From positions 5,112,501 to 5,176,500 of the forward strand of contig NZ_CP067102.1 in the NCBI RefSeq assembly GCF_016616885.1: a DNA stretch of 64,000 nucleotides, written 5' to 3'. The position numbers and the translations under genes were made by a program. The notes beneath the pieces are model-generated. The model searched no databases. It was not told the origin of the DNA and worked only from the letters and a program-made list of their open reading frames with translations. Below, one piece after another: positions 53,475-63,609 of the stretch; the first letter of the stretch is position 1, and every line of letters begins with the position of its first letter. Origin of the DNA: Bradyrhizobium diazoefficiens. Its GTDB lineage: Bacteria > Pseudomonadota > Alphaproteobacteria > Rhizobiales > Xanthobacteraceae.

Positions 53475-53852
53475 TCACTCCTGCGGAAACGTCACCGCCT
53501 CGATTCGGTTGCCGTCGGGATCGACGACGAAGGCCGCGTAGTAACGCACGCGGTCATGCGGGCGGATGCCCGGCGCGCCATCGGATGCGCCGCCGGTCGC
53601 AAGCGCGGCAGCGTGGAATGCATCGACCTCGGCCGTTGTCTTCGCCCGCAGGCAGATGTGTACGCCGCTCTCCGGTGGCACAGGCGGCATGGCCTCGCGC
53701 AGATTGATCCAGAATTCGGGATAGGCCTTGCCGAAGCCGACCGTGCGCGGTCGCGTCACGAGGCGGGTGAGGCCGAGGGCGGCGAGCGTGGTTTCATAGA
53801 ACTTTGCGGCGCGTTCGAGCTCGCTGACGCCGACGGAGATGTGGTCGATCAT
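53475..53852 (-). CDS. Glyoxalase/VOC-family protein (125 aa)
   Basis: A single VOC module, starting with IDHISVGVSELERAAKFYETTL, with likely metal ligands in IDHIS, VHICLRA and NRIEAVTF. The pattern is that of small bleomycin-resistance/dioxygenase-superfamily proteins. Reaction unknown. Its stop abuts the LOG gene stop. Confidence 0.85.
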   Translation of the reverse strand: MIDHISVGVSELERAAKFYETTLAALGLTRLVTRPRTVGFGKAYPEFWINLREAMPPVPPESGVHICLRAKTTAEVDAFHAAALATGGASDGAPGIRPHDRVRYYAAFVVDPDGNRIEAVTFPQE

Positions 53853-53875
53853 TTAGCGCTCCCCTCTATCCTCCT

Positions 53876-53961
53876 CGTCATTGCGAGGAGCGAAGCGACG
53901 AAGCACTCCAGACTGTTACCCCGGAAAGATTCTGGATTGCTTCGCTTCGCTCGCAATGACG
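53876..53961. repeat. Palindromic intergenic repeat (CGTCATTGCGAG type)
   Basis: An 86-base element from CGTCATTGCGAGGAGCGAAG to its imperfect complement at the right end, CTTCGCTCGCAATGACGG. This type is a widely dispersed repeat in Bradyrhizobium and Rhodopseudomonas genomes. It lies between the VOC gene and cimA and may act as a transcription boundary. Confidence 0.85.
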
Positions 53962-53983
53962 GTGCTTGTGACTACACCGTCGC

Positions 53984-55582
53984 CTACGCCGGCGCGCCCG
54001 ACTTCACGAGCTTGTAGATTACCGAATCCATCAGCGCCTGGAACGAGGCGTCGATGATGTTCGGAGACACGCCGACCGTGGTCCAGCGATCGCCATTCTC
54101 ATCCTCGCTCTCGATCAGCACGCGCGTCACCGCGCCGGTGCCGCCATTGAGGATACGCACGCGGTAATCGATCAGCGTCAGGCCCTCGATGTACTTCTGG
54201 TACTTGCCGAGGTCCTTGCGCAGCGCCACGTCGAGCGCGTTGACGGGGCCGTTGCCTTCGGCTGCCGAGATCAGATGCTCGCCGGCGACGTCGACCTTCA
54301 CCACGGCCAAAGCAACGGTAACGCGCTCACCAAGGGCGTTGTAGCGCTGCTCGACATTGACGTCGAACTGCGCGACCTCGAAATAATGCGGCACCTTGCC
54401 GAGCGTGCGCCGCGCCAGCAGATCGAACGAGGCGTTGGCGGATTCGTAGGCGTAGCCGGCTGCCTCACGCTCCTTCAACTCCTCGACTAGCCGCGTCAAC
54501 TTCGGATCGCTCTTCTCATAGGCGATACCGGCGCGGTCGAGCTCGGCCATGACGTTGGAGCGGCCGGCCTGGTCGGACACCAGCACCTTGCGGTGATTGC
54601 CGACGGTCTCCGGCAACACATGCTCGTAAGTCTGCGGGTCCTTCATCACGGCGGAGGCGTGAATGCCGGTCTTGGTGACGAAGGCGCTCTCGCCGACATA
54701 AGCGGCATGGCGGTTCGGAACGCGGTTGAGCATGTCGTCGAGCGTGCGCGAGACTCTGACGAGGGTCGCGAGCCTCTCTGGCGTGACGCTGATATCGAAG
54801 GCGTCCGAAAACTCCTTCTTCAATTTCAGCGTCGGGATCAGCGAGCAGAGGTTGGCGTTGCCGCAGCGCTCGCCCAACCCGTTCAGCGTGCCCTGGATCT
54901 GCCGCGCGCCGGCGCGAACCGCGGCCAGCGAATTCGCCACCGCCTGCTCGGTATCGTTATGGGCGTGGATGCCGACATGATCGCCGGGAATGTGCTTTGT
55001 CACCTCGGTGACGATGGCCTCGACCTCGTTCGGCATGGTGCCGCCATTGGTGTCGCACAGCACCACCCAGCGTGCACCGGCCTCATAGGCGGCCTTGGCG
55101 CAGGCGAGCGCAAAGCTCGCATCTTCCTTGTAGCCGTCGAAAAAATGCTCGCAGTCGAGCATGACCTCGCGGCCGACGGCCTTTGCGGCTGCGACGCTGT
55201 CGCGGATCGAGGCGAGGTTTTCTTCTTTCGTCGTCTCCAGCGCGACGCGCACCTGATAGGCGGAGGACTTTGCCACGAAGCAGATCGCGTCCGCCTTCGC
55301 TTCCAGAAGCCCGGCGACACCGGGATCGTTGGAGACCGAGCGCCCTGCCCGCCGCGTCATGCCGAAGGCGGTGAAGCGCGCATGGTTGAGCTTCGGCTTG
55401 CTGCCGAAAAATTCGGTGTCGAGCGGATTGGCGCCGGGATAGCCGCCCTCGACATAGTCGATGCCGAGCTCGTCGAGCATCCCGGCGATGACTTGCTTGT
55501 CGGTCAGCGTGAAGTCGACGCCGTTGGTCTGCGCGCCGTCGCGCAGCGTGGTGTCGAACAGATAAAGGCGCTCCTTGCTCAT
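53984..55582 (-). CDS. cimA: Citramalate synthase (532 aa)
   Basis: An HMGL-like aldolase/isopropylmalate-synthase-family enzyme. The catalytic start FDTTLRDGAQTNGVDF is at residue about 8-23; the metal-site HAHND appears near 208; a C-terminal LeuA dimer-like allosteric domain follows (about 390-530). Citramalate synthase condenses acetyl-CoA with pyruvate in the threonine-independent isoleucine route. The close relatives are LeuA and homocitrate synthase, but length and start fit CimA. It starts at MSKERLYLF and overlaps the GNAT stop by 4 bases. Confidence 0.9.
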   Translation of the reverse strand: MSKERLYLFDTTLRDGAQTNGVDFTLTDKQVIAGMLDELGIDYVEGGYPGANPLDTEFFGSKPKLNHARFTAFGMTRRAGRSVSNDPGVAGLLEAKADAICFVAKSSAYQVRVALETTKEENLASIRDSVAAAKAVGREVMLDCEHFFDGYKEDASFALACAKAAYEAGARWVVLCDTNGGTMPNEVEAIVTEVTKHIPGDHVGIHAHNDTEQAVANSLAAVRAGARQIQGTLNGLGERCGNANLCSLIPTLKLKKEFSDAFDISVTPERLATLVRVSRTLDDMLNRVPNRHAAYVGESAFVTKTGIHASAVMKDPQTYEHVLPETVGNHRKVLVSDQAGRSNVMAELDRAGIAYEKSDPKLTRLVEELKEREAAGYAYESANASFDLLARRTLGKVPHYFEVAQFDVNVEQRYNALGERVTVALAVVKVDVAGEHLISAAEGNGPVNALDVALRKDLGKYQKYIEGLTLIDYRVRILNGGTGAVTRVLIESEDENGDRWTTVGVSPNIIDASFQALMDSVIYKLVKSGAPA

Positions 55583-56070
55583 GGCTGCGCTCCGAGCGTC
55601 TTCTTCATGGTGGTGTTGGCGAGCCACTCATCGTTGATAGTGACGCTGTTGCGCTGCTGGGCAGTGTAGCCGCGCTTGGCGAAGAAATTTTGCGCGGTGT
55701 CGCTGGCATCGACCGTGAGCGCCGCAGCGCCACGGCCGCCCGCGAGCTTCTCGAGCGCATCGACGAGCATGGTCGCGATGCCCCGCCGGCCCACGGCCGG
55801 ATGCACATAGAGCATGCGGATATGATCGGTGCCGTGTAGCGAGGCGAAGCCGACGGGCGAGCCATCCAGCGTGGCGATCAGCGTCAGGTCGGCTGCCAAC
55901 CGCTTGCCGAACTCCTCGGTTTCGGCGGCTGCCATCCAGGCTTCCTGCTGCGCCTCCCTGTAGTCGTCGCCGGTCAGCTCCTGGATGCTGGCGGCGAAGA
56001 TCGCGGCCAGCATCGGAACGTCATCAGGCAAAAACGGCCGCAAGCCGGGTTTGGGATGCGCTTGTGCCAT
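55579..56070 (-). CDS. GNAT-family N-acetyltransferase (163 aa)
   Basis: A GNAT fold with the acetyl-CoA loop VGRRGIATMLVDALEKLA (about 94-111) and the preceding strand HIRMLYVHP. Substrate not predictable. It is coupled to both neighbours: its start overlaps the cysS stop and its stop overlaps the cimA start. A GTG one codon upstream (56073) could also be used. The arrangement cysS-GNAT-cimA may be one operon. Confidence 0.85.
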   Translation of the reverse strand: MAQAHPKPGLRPFLPDDVPMLAAIFAASIQELTGDDYREAQQEAWMAAAETEEFGKRLAADLTLIATLDGSPVGFASLHGTDHIRMLYVHPAVGRRGIATMLVDALEKLAGGRGAAALTVDASDTAQNFFAKRGYTAQQRNSVTINDEWLANTTMKKTLGAQP

Positions 56071-57467
56071 CACGCCAGCTCCCAGGTCGTCACCGGCTTG
56101 CCGTCGGCATCCTTGCCGTCCTTGATCACGATGCCTTTGGCGGCGAGCTCGTCACGGATGCGATCGGACTCCCTAAAGTCTTTTCGCGCCCGCGCCGCCG
56201 TGCGCTCCGCGATCAGGCGGTCGATCTCGCCAGCGTCGACGCCGCTCGCCTGCCGCTTGCGGCCTTCCCATTGCGCCATGCTCTCGGACAGGAAGCCGAG
56301 CAGACGCAGCGACGCCGAAAGGCCGGCCGCATCGGCCGCATTGCGCAGACCATGCAGCGCCGCGATCGTCTGCGGCGTGTTGAGGTCGTCGAGCAGGGCG
56401 TCGACCACGGACGCCGCCGGGCTGGACGGCGCGACATCGGCCGCAAAGCGATACCAGTCGTTGAGCGTCTTGGCGCTCTCCTCCAGCGACTTCATGGTCC
56501 AGTCGATCGGCGAGGTATAGTGCGTCTTCAGCATGTTGAGGCGCAGCACCTCACCCGGCCAGTCCGCGAGCAGCTCGTGAATGGTGATGAAGTTGCCGAG
56601 CGACTTCGACATCTTCTCGCTTTCGACTTGCAGGAAGCCGTTATGCATCCAGTAATTCGCCATGCGCTGCTGGTGGAAGGCGCAGCAGGTCTGCGCGACC
56701 TCGTTCTCGTGATGCGGAAACACCAGGTCGATGCCGCCGCCATGGATGTCGAACTGCTCGCCGAGATGCTTCCAGGCCATGGCCGAGCACTCGACATGCC
56801 AGCCCGGGCGCCCCTCTGCCTTGATGCCGGCCGGCGACGGCCAGGACGGCTCGCCGGGCTTGGACGGCTTCCACAGCACGAAGTCGGTCGAATCCTTTTT
56901 GTAGGGCGCGACGTCGACGCGCGCGCCGGCGATCATTTCGTCGAGCGACCGCTTCGACAGCGCGCCGTAGCGCGGCAGCGTCGAATTGGCCGCGTTCATC
57001 GCCTGCGGCGAGAACAGCACATGGTCCTCGGCGGCATAGGCAAAGCCGCCCTTGACCAGCCGTTCGATGATCTCGCGCATTTCGCCGATATGCTCGGTCG
57101 CACGCGGCTCGACGCTTGGCCGGAGCGCGCCAAGCGCATCGACGTCGGCGTGAAACTGCTTGCCGGTCTGCTCGGTGACCTTGCGGATCGCTTCGTTCAG
57201 CGGCAGGCCGGGAAAATCCCGCGCGGCGCGGTCGTTGATCTTGTCGTCAACGTCGGTGACGTTGCGGACGTATTTGACATGCGCCTCGCCGTAGATGTGG
57301 CGCAGCAGCCGAAACAGCACGTCGAAGACGATCACCGGCCGCGCATTGCCGATATGGGCGAAGTCATAGACGGTCGGTCCGCAGACATACATGCGGACGT
57401 TCTTCGCATCGAGCGGCACGAAGGCGCGCTTTTCCCGGCTCAGCGTATCGTAGAGGCGCAATTCCAT
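56070..57467 (-). CDS. cysS: Cysteinyl-tRNA synthetase (465 aa)
   Basis: Class I aminoacyl-tRNA synthetase that charges tRNA-Cys. The HIGH-type motif is in [12 protein letters not shown] (about residue 38) and KMSKS in [11 protein letters not shown] (about 274). The catalytic zinc ligand Cys of [10 protein letters not shown] is near residue 29. Length is normal. It is the first of the cysS-GNAT-cimA group, downstream of a 288-base gap. Confidence 0.96.
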   Translation of the reverse strand: MELRLYDTLSREKRAFVPLDAKNVRMYVCGPTVYDFAHIGNARPVIVFDVLFRLLRHIYGEAHVKYVRNVTDVDDKINDRAARDFPGLPLNEAIRKVTEQTGKQFHADVDALGALRPSVEPRATEHIGEMREIIERLVKGGFAYAAEDHVLFSPQAMNAANSTLPRYGALSKRSLDEMIAGARVDVAPYKKDSTDFVLWKPSKPGEPSWPSPAGIKAEGRPGWHVECSAMAWKHLGEQFDIHGGGIDLVFPHHENEVAQTCCAFHQQRMANYWMHNGFLQVESEKMSKSLGNFITIHELLADWPGEVLRLNMLKTHYTSPIDWTMKSLEESAKTLNDWYRFAADVAPSSPAASVVDALLDDLNTPQTIAALHGLRNAADAAGLSASLRLLGFLSESMAQWEGRKRQASGVDAGEIDRLIAERTAARARKDFRESDRIRDELAAKGIVIKDGKDADGKPVTTWELA

Positions 57468-57755
57468 ATGGACACCCGTCGGCTGTTGGCCGGGCGTCCA
57501 GTACTCTCAATGTGGTTGAGAAAAGACGGCTCCAGCCAGCGAATCGCTAGCTCGTAATCTCGCGGCAGATAATGCAGATGGCGAGGAGACCGTTCATGCG
57601 GCGACATATGGGCCACGAAGGCGCCTTTCGTCAAGAGAGCCGCGAAAATGCCGTTTTATCTCCCCAATGCGCGGCCGCCCCGCCTTGATGGTTCGTCATC
57701 CTTAACCTTTTGAGTCTAATTTGGAACCCGGCGGTCCCCCAGCCCCGGTGCATCC

Positions 57756-58061
57756 ATGCGATCCCTGCTCGCGCTCGTCTCCTGTGCCTCCATCATCGCG
57801 GCATCCAGCGCTTTCGCCGAGACCCGCATCTTCATCATCGCCAACCAGGCGGACGGCTACGGGGTCGACCAGTGCCTGGCCAAGGGCGAGAAATGCGGCG
57901 CGCAGGTTGCCCGCACCTACTGCCAGTCACGCGACTTTGCGCAGGCATCGGCCTATCGTCGGGTCGATCCCGACGAAATTACCGGCTCTGTCCCCAAATC
58001 CGGCGCAAACTGCTCCCATGGCCATTGCGACGAATATGTCGCAATCACCTGCCAGCGCTGA
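57756..58061 (+). CDS. Secreted cysteine-containing hypothetical protein (101 aa)
   Basis: A signal peptide (about residues 1-21, ending SAFA) followed by an 80-residue mature domain with six cysteines, suggesting disulfides. ETRIFIIANQADGYGVDQC opens the mature part. Not recognised as a named family. It lies before the DUF2865 gene on the same strand, with a gap of 141 bases. Confidence 0.7.
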   Translation: MRSLLALVSCASIIAASSAFAETRIFIIANQADGYGVDQCLAKGEKCGAQVARTYCQSRDFAQASAYRRVDPDEITGSVPKSGANCSHGHCDEYVAITCQR

Positions 58062-58202
58062 ATTCCCTCGGAGCTGGCGGGCCTTAGGACCCATTTTCGG
58101 CCCCTGAAACGACGTGACGCTGCCGCAGGAAGCGGCTATTGGAGGGCGCGCTTCGGCCCCCAAATCACATTGGAAGTCACTCGGGGCCGTGACCTCGCTA
58201 GA

Positions 58203-59384
58203 ATGGCGGATATGCCTGAATTTTTGTCTCTGTCCCGTCCCCGCTCCCTCCTTGCCTGCACCGTGCTTCTGAGTGCGATCGTGCTCGCCACAGACGCCTT
58301 TGCACAGGCCGGCCCGCCCGGACCGCCCGCACAAGGCGGGCTCGGACCGAACCCGATGTGCGTGCGGTTGGAAGGACAGCTCGCCGCGCTCAACGGTGGC
58401 GCGAGCGGCGATCCCGCGCGCGACGACCAGATCCGCCGCTACCAGGATTCCCAGACCCGCCAGCAGGCAGAGCTCGACCGCGTCACCATGCAGGCCAAGC
58501 GCATGGGTTGCGATTCCTCCGGCTTCTTCTCGCTGTTCAACGGCCAGTCGGCGCAATGCGGTCCGGTCAACACCCAGATCCAGCAGATGCGCGCCAATCT
58601 GGACCAGATCACCGGCAATCTCGAACGCCTGCGCGGTGGCGGTCCCGGCGGCAGCCCCGAACGCGACAGCCAACGCCGCTCGGTGCTGATTGCGCTCGCG
58701 CAGAACAATTGCGGCCCGCAATACGCCAATGCCGCGCAGTCACAGGGCGGCAATTTCCTGAGCAATCTGTTCGGCGGCGGCAACAACCCCAACAATCCGC
58801 CGGGTGCCCCGCCCGCCGATCTCGGCGGCCCGCAGTCCGGCACCTATCGCACCGTCTGCGTGCGCACCTGCGACGGCGCCTATTTCCCGATCTCGTTTGC
58901 GACCGTGCCGGCACGCTTCCCCGACGACGAGAGGACCTGCAAGGCGCTGTGCCCGGCGGCCGAAGCCGTGCTCTATGCCCACCGCAATCCCGGCGAGGAC
59001 ATGAACTCGGCGGTCTCCATCAGCGGCCAGCCCTACACGGCGCTGCCGACCGCCTTCAAATTCCGCAGCGAGTTCAACCCGTCCTGCTCCTGCAAGGCGG
59101 CGGGCCAGAGCTGGGCCGACGCGCTGAAATCGGCCGACGACAAGGCGGCCGTCGAGCAGCAAGGTGACATCATCGTCACCGAGGAGAGCGCCAAGAAGAT
59201 GCAGCAGCAGCGGCTCAACAAGGGCACGCCTGCGAACGCCAAGAGGGGCGCGGCAACGCCGCCGGCGACCGCCAACGCTCCGGCTGCAACGCCGCCCGCA
59301 GATGCAGGCACAGCGACGACTTCTTCCGAGAACAAGCCGATCCGCTCGGTCGGCCCGACCTTCCTGCCGCAGCAGCAGAAGTAG
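58203..59384 (+). CDS. DUF2865-domain exported protein (393 aa)
   Basis: A signal peptide (about residues 1-35) precedes a helical region and the cysteine-rich DUF2865 domain (about 200-300), with TYRTVCVRTCDGAYFPISF as its clearest stretch. The C-terminal 110 residues are Ala/Pro/Lys-rich and low complexity. Function of DUF2865 is unknown; it is found mainly in Bradyrhizobium-type Alphaproteobacteria. The start at MADMPEF is chosen over the codon at 58170; ATG at 58212 is also possible. Confidence 0.8.
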   Translation: MADMPEFLSLSRPRSLLACTVLLSAIVLATDAFAQAGPPGPPAQGGLGPNPMCVRLEGQLAALNGGASGDPARDDQIRRYQDSQTRQQAELDRVTMQAKRMGCDSSGFFSLFNGQSAQCGPVNTQIQQMRANLDQITGNLERLRGGGPGGSPERDSQRRSVLIALAQNNCGPQYANAAQSQGGNFLSNLFGGGNNPNNPPGAPPADLGGPQSGTYRTVCVRTCDGAYFPISFATVPARFPDDERTCKALCPAAEAVLYAHRNPGEDMNSAVSISGQPYTALPTAFKFRSEFNPSCSCKAAGQSWADALKSADDKAAVEQQGDIIVTEESAKKMQQQRLNKGTPANAKRGAATPPATANAPAATPPADAGTATTSSENKPIRSVGPTFLPQQQK

Positions 59385-59444
59385 GCCCGCGCTTCGGCTC
59401 GAAGCCACCCCCGGGATCATCGCCGGAAAGAGACCGAACGACGG

Positions 59445-59463
59445 CGGCCGCGAGGCGCGGCCG
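59445..59463. terminator. Hairpin with short T-run between convergent genes
   Basis: CGGCCGCG, a 3-base loop and CGCGGCCG form a perfect 8-pair stem followed by TTT. It lies in the 90-base gap between the DUF2865 gene and the convergent DUF2189 gene and is the most terminator-like hairpin seen in the window. Confidence 0.5.
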
Positions 59464-59474
59464 TTTCGCAGTGA

Positions 59475-60380
59475 CTATTCGCCTTCGCGACTCCACGGGA
59501 AGAGATTGGCCGGAAAGTCCGCTGCATAGCGCTTTCCCTTCGGGGGCGGCGGCGGCGCATCCGGTGGATTCGGATTCGGCTCGACGAGCCTCCGATAGAG
59601 ATGCCAGGTCGCATGACCCAGCACCGGCAGGACGACCGCGAGACCGACGAAAAGCGGTAGCGAACCGATCACGAGCAGCGCCGCGACGACCAGCCCCCAT
59701 CCGGCCATCGCAACCGGATTGGCGGCCACCGCCCGGAGCGACGTGCGGATCGCATCGATCGCAGTCGCATGCCGGTCGAGCATCAACGGAAACGACACGA
59801 CACTGACGCACAGGGCCACGACCGCAAACAGGAAGCCGACACCACAACCGACGATGATCAGCGACCATCCCTCCGGTGTTGTCAGCACGCGCGTCGCGAA
59901 GTCAGGAATGCTCGCCGCGGGCGCGTGACCGAAGATTGTGACGTAGATCGCGTTCGCGACGCCGATCCAGGCCCCGAACAGCACAAGCAGGAGCACGCCG
60001 AGTTCGAGCATCGCGCCGAACGACGGCGCGCGCAGGACTTTGATCGCGTCCCACGCATCAACCTCCTCGCCGCGCTCGCGGCGACGACTGAGTTCGTAGA
60101 GGCCGATCGCGGCAAAGGGACCGATCAAGGCAAACCCGGCAGCCAGCGGAAACAGGAGTGGCAGGACCGAATGGCCAAGGACCATCCTGAACAGGACGAG
60201 ACCAAGAACGGGATAGATCACGCAGACGACGATCGCGTGACTCGGCATCGCCTGGAAATCGTCCCACCCCAGGCGCAGCACCTCCCTCAGATCGGCCAAG
60301 CCGATCCTGCGAACAGGATAACTGACCGCCTCCCCGAATACGTGCCGCTTCAAGGTGTTTTGGGAATACAGAGTGGCCAT
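59475..60380 (-). CDS. DUF2189 multi-pass membrane protein (301 aa)
   Basis: Six or so membrane segments between about residues 45 and 270. The early block REVLRLGWDDFQAMPSHA is the DUF2189 N-terminus, a family with unknown role and occasional links to respiratory operons. The C-terminus is a soluble Pro/Lys-rich tail. The start MATLYS is chosen because GGAGGAGGG lies just before it; the longer frame to 60497 is not supported. Located close to the oxidase genes but on the opposite strand. Confidence 0.82.
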   Translation of the reverse strand: MATLYSQNTLKRHVFGEAVSYPVRRIGLADLREVLRLGWDDFQAMPSHAIVVCVIYPVLGLVLFRMVLGHSVLPLLFPLAAGFALIGPFAAIGLYELSRRRERGEEVDAWDAIKVLRAPSFGAMLELGVLLLVLFGAWIGVANAIYVTIFGHAPAASIPDFATRVLTTPEGWSLIIVGCGVGFLFAVVALCVSVVSFPLMLDRHATAIDAIRTSLRAVAANPVAMAGWGLVVAALLVIGSLPLFVGLAVVLPVLGHATWHLYRRLVEPNPNPPDAPPPPPKGKRYAADFPANLFPWSREGE

Positions 60381-60922
60381 GGACACACCCTCCTCCGTTG
60401 AAAGTCGCGGCGGAGAACGGCGCGCTTTCCGGCCGCGCGTATCCGCCTTTACTTGCGGGAGACGCGATCGAGCCGAGTACGGCAGTTCCAGGCTCAACGA
60501 GGAAGGAGCTTAGCCGGACGAAACCCGTCGCGACCTGCACCTCCAAGCTTAGCGCGCGCGACTCGGAATGACCAGCGCTCCCGGCTGGTGAATTGCGCCT
60601 CCATATTTGTGCGATGCATCACATCGAGAACGCGACTGACTCTCGCCAGCTTGCACGGCAACAGGGATCGCCCGCGCCACCCAAGCGCGTTGACATCTAT
60701 TGACGCCGGGGTCGAGGGGGATCATTTTAAGCGTGTAGACGCCCCAGCTCTGATGAGATTTGCGGTCGCGACCTCTCTCTTGATATCGCGACCGGGTGAA
60801 TGGGCGAGGCAAGAGGCGCGGCGATGGCGAACATGCCTGCGTAGACAAGCCAACCATCGCGACTGACGTGAGCTCCGCCCTGGATTCGTATCCGCAGCCT
60901 TTGATGGCAAGGATGGATCAGG
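60381..60922. other. 542-base intergenic region upstream of the oxidase genes
   Basis: Divergent gap between the DUF2189 gene and coxM. It should hold promoters for both sides. TTGAC occurs twice near 60690-60704 (TTGACATCTATTGAC) but without a clear matching -10, and no FixK/FNR-type inverted TTGA...TCAA site was found. No coding frame with a ribosome binding site is convincing. Confidence 0.4.
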
Positions 60923-61756
60923 ATGGCTGTCGCACTGATACTGCTCTTGGTCGCAATCGGCTCGGTGCTGTTTCACCTGTTCAGCCCGTGGTGGTGGACG
61001 CCGATCGCCACCGACTGGGGCTACATCGACCACACGATCAACATCACCTTCTGGATCACCGGGTTCGTTTTTACCGCGGTCATCGCGTTCATGGCCTATT
61101 GCGTCTTTCGCTTCCACCACAGGGAGGGACGACAGGCAGACTACAATCCTGAAAACAAGAAGCTTGAATGGTGGCTCAGCGTCGGGACCGGCGTCGGCGT
61201 CGCCGCCATGCTCGCACCCGGCCTGGTTGTCTGGCATCAGTTCGTGACGGTCCCGGCAGACGCCACTGAAGTGGAAGTCATGGGCCAGCAATGGCAATGG
61301 AGCTTCCGCTTGCCGGGCAAGGATGGCCGGTTGGGCACATCAGATGTTCGCAACATCAGCCCCGAAAACCCGATGGGCCTCAGTGGCGACGATCCGCATG
61401 GCCAGGACGACGTCGTGATCGACAATGGCGACCTGCATCTTCCGATCGGCAAGCCTGTGAAGGTTCTGCTCCGCTCCGTCGATGTCCTGCACGATTTCTA
61501 TGTGCCGGAGTTCCGCGCCAAGATGGATATGGTCCCGGGCATGGTCACCTATTTCTGGATCAAGCCGATTCGAACCGGGACCTTTGACGTTCTCTGCGCG
61601 GAACTTTGCGGCGCCGCTCACTATCAGATGCGGGCCAAGGTGATCATCGAGGACGAGAAGGACTATCACGCCTGGCTGGAGCAGCAGAAGACGTTTGCCG
61701 AATTGTCAGGCCAAAACGCCGTTGTGAGGGCGACGTACCAATCCGGCGGCAAATAG
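60923..61756 (+). CDS. coxM: Cytochrome c oxidase subunit II (277 aa)
   Basis: Heme-copper oxidase subunit II. Three N-terminal hydrophobic segments are followed by the cupredoxin domain with the binuclear CuA motif CAELCGAAHYQM (C-x3-C-x3-H-x2-M, about residues 228-239) and the upstream ligand His in VDVLHDFYVPEF. No cytochrome c domain is fused. The order subunit II-I-III matches the alternative coxMNOP oxidase of Bradyrhizobium, not the main ctaCDE operon, hence the symbol. It is 74 bases from subunit I. Confidence 0.9.
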   Translation: MAVALILLLVAIGSVLFHLFSPWWWTPIATDWGYIDHTINITFWITGFVFTAVIAFMAYCVFRFHHREGRQADYNPENKKLEWWLSVGTGVGVAAMLAPGLVVWHQFVTVPADATEVEVMGQQWQWSFRLPGKDGRLGTSDVRNISPENPMGLSGDDPHGQDDVVIDNGDLHLPIGKPVKVLLRSVDVLHDFYVPEFRAKMDMVPGMVTYFWIKPIRTGTFDVLCAELCGAAHYQMRAKVIIEDEKDYHAWLEQQKTFAELSGQNAVVRATYQSGGK

Positions 61757-61830
61757 CAAATGCCGCTGCGAGCAGAATCGGGCGCGTGAGCCAGCTCATC
61801 GCCCGAAGGAAACGACCGAGGAGGTACTCT

Positions 61831-63609
61831 ATGGTCGATATTCCATATGACAGGATCGCAGGCATTCCACCTGCCGAAGTCCCCGATGTCGAGCTCTACC
61901 ATCCGAAGAGCTGGTGGACACGGTATGTCTTCTCGCAAGACGCCAAGGTCATCGCCATTCAGTACTCGCTGACAGCCTCGGCCATTGGGCTCGTGGCCCT
62001 GGTGCTATCGTGGCTGATGCGACTGCAACTGGGATTTCCCGGTACATTCTCCTTTATCGATTCCAACCAATACCTCCAGTTCATCACCATGCACGGCATG
62101 ATCATGGTGATCTACCTGCTCACCGCGCTGTTCCTCGGAGGCTTCGGCAATTACCTGATCCCGCTGATGGTCGGCGCGCGGGACATGGTCTTCCCCTACG
62201 TCAACATGCTGAGCTACTGGATCTATCTGCTCGCCGTGCTGGTGCTGGCTTCGGCCTTCTTCGTCCCAGGCGGCCCCACCGGCGCCGGCTGGACGCTGTA
62301 CCCGCCGCAGGCGATTCTCTCCGGCACGCCCGGACAGGATTGGGGCATCGTCCTCATGCTGTCCTCCCTGATCCTGTTCATCATCGGCTTCACCATGGGC
62401 GGGCTGAACTACGTGGTGACTGTGCTGCAGGCGCGTGCCCGCGGGATGACGTTGATGCGTCTGCCCTTGACCGTGTGGGGCATCCTCACGGCCACCGTCA
62501 TGGCGCTGCTGGCATTCCCCGCACTGTTCGTCGGCTCGGTGATGTTGCTGCTCGACCGTCTGCTGGGAACCAGCTTCTTCATGCCGACTCTGGTTGAGAT
62601 GGGCCAACTCAGCAAATATGGCGGTGGCAGTCCGCTCCTGTTCCAGCACCTGTTCTGGTTCTTCGGTCACCCCGAAGTATACATCGTCGCCTTGCCTGCC
62701 TTCGGCATCGTCTCTGACCTGATCAGCACGCATGCGCGAAAGAACATCTTTGGTTATCGCATGATGGTCTGGGCGATCGTGGCGATCGGCGCTCTCAGCT
62801 TCGTGGTGTGGGCGCACCACATGTATGTAAGCGGCATGTACCCATACTTCGGGTACTTCTTCGCCACGACGACGTTGATCATCGCCATCCCGACCGCGAT
62901 CAAGGTCTACAATTGGGTGCTCACGCTGTGGCGGGGCGACATCCATCTCAGGGTGCCAATGCTGTTCGCTCTCGGCTTCATCATCACCTTTGTGAATGGC
63001 GGGTTGACCGGCCTATTCCTCGGCAACGTCGTCGTCGATGTCCCGCTTTCGGATACCATGTTCGTCGTCGCGCACTTCCACATGGTGATGGGAGTCGCGC
63101 CGATCATGGTCGTGCTGGGAGGGATCTATCACTGGTACCCGAAGGTCACCGGCCGAATGCTGAACGACGTTCTTGGCAAGTTTCACTTCTGGGTCACATT
63201 CCTCGGCGCCTACCTGATCTTCTTCCCCATGCACTATCTCGGCCTGCTCGGCGTTCCGCGCCGGTACTTCGAACTCGGCGACGCCGCGTTTATTCCGCCA
63301 TCAGCCCACTCCCTGAACGCCTTCATCACCGTGGTGGCCCTCACGGTGGGCTTCGCCCAGATGGTATTCCTGTTCAATCTAGCCTGGAGCCTGTTCAAGG
63401 GTGAGCCCTCGGGTGGCAATCCATGGCATGCGACGACGCTGGAATGGCAGACCCCGGAGACGCCGCCAGGGCACGGCAACTGGGGCAAGGATCTCCCGAT
63501 CGTGTATCGCTGGGCCTATGATTACAGCGTGCCAGGGGCTGCGCAGGACTTCATCCCACAGAATCAGCCGCCCACGAGCACGGGGGCCGTTCAGGGAGCT
63601 GCTCCGTGA
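61831..63609 (+). CDS. coxN: Cytochrome c oxidase subunit I (592 aa)
   Basis: The catalytic oxidase subunit with 12 or more membrane helices. Haem and CuB ligands are visible: HGMIMVIY (low-spin haem), HPEVYIVALP (CuB His and cross-linked Tyr), HHMYVSGM (two CuB His) and HFHMVMG (high- and low-spin haem). GAGGAGG precedes the ATG. The stop overlaps the next gene by GTGA. It belongs to the A-type heme-copper oxidases; whether it takes electrons from cytochrome c or quinol is not decided by sequence alone, though CuA in subunit II favours cytochrome c. Confidence 0.93.
   Translation: MVDIPYDRIAGIPPAEVPDVELYHPKSWWTRYVFSQDAKVIAIQYSLTASAIGLVALVLSWLMRLQLGFPGTFSFIDSNQYLQFITMHGMIMVIYLLTALFLGGFGNYLIPLMVGARDMVFPYVNMLSYWIYLLAVLVLASAFFVPGGPTGAGWTLYPPQAILSGTPGQDWGIVLMLSSLILFIIGFTMGGLNYVVTVLQARARGMTLMRLPLTVWGILTATVMALLAFPALFVGSVMLLLDRLLGTSFFMPTLVEMGQLSKYGGGSPLLFQHLFWFFGHPEVYIVALPAFGIVSDLISTHARKNIFGYRMMVWAIVAIGALSFVVWAHHMYVSGMYPYFGYFFATTTLIIAIPTAIKVYNWVLTLWRGDIHLRVPMLFALGFIITFVNGGLTGLFLGNVVVDVPLSDTMFVVAHFHMVMGVAPIMVVLGGIYHWYPKVTGRMLNDVLGKFHFWVTFLGAYLIFFPMHYLGLLGVPRRYFELGDAAFIPPSAHSLNAFITVVALTVGFAQMVFLFNLAWSLFKGEPSGGNPWHATTLEWQTPETPPGHGNWGKDLPIVYRWAYDYSVPGAAQDFIPQNQPPTSTGAVQGAAP

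Noticed and set aside
57440..57634. A 64-codon frame upstream of cysS
   Set aside because: It overlaps the start of cysS, lacks a ribosome binding site and has no conserved look.
60690..60704. TTGACATCTATTGAC as a FixK/FNR site or sigma-70 promoter before coxM
   Set aside because: It is a direct and not an inverted repeat, so it does not fit FixK/FNR, and no good -10 hexamer stands at the right spacing.
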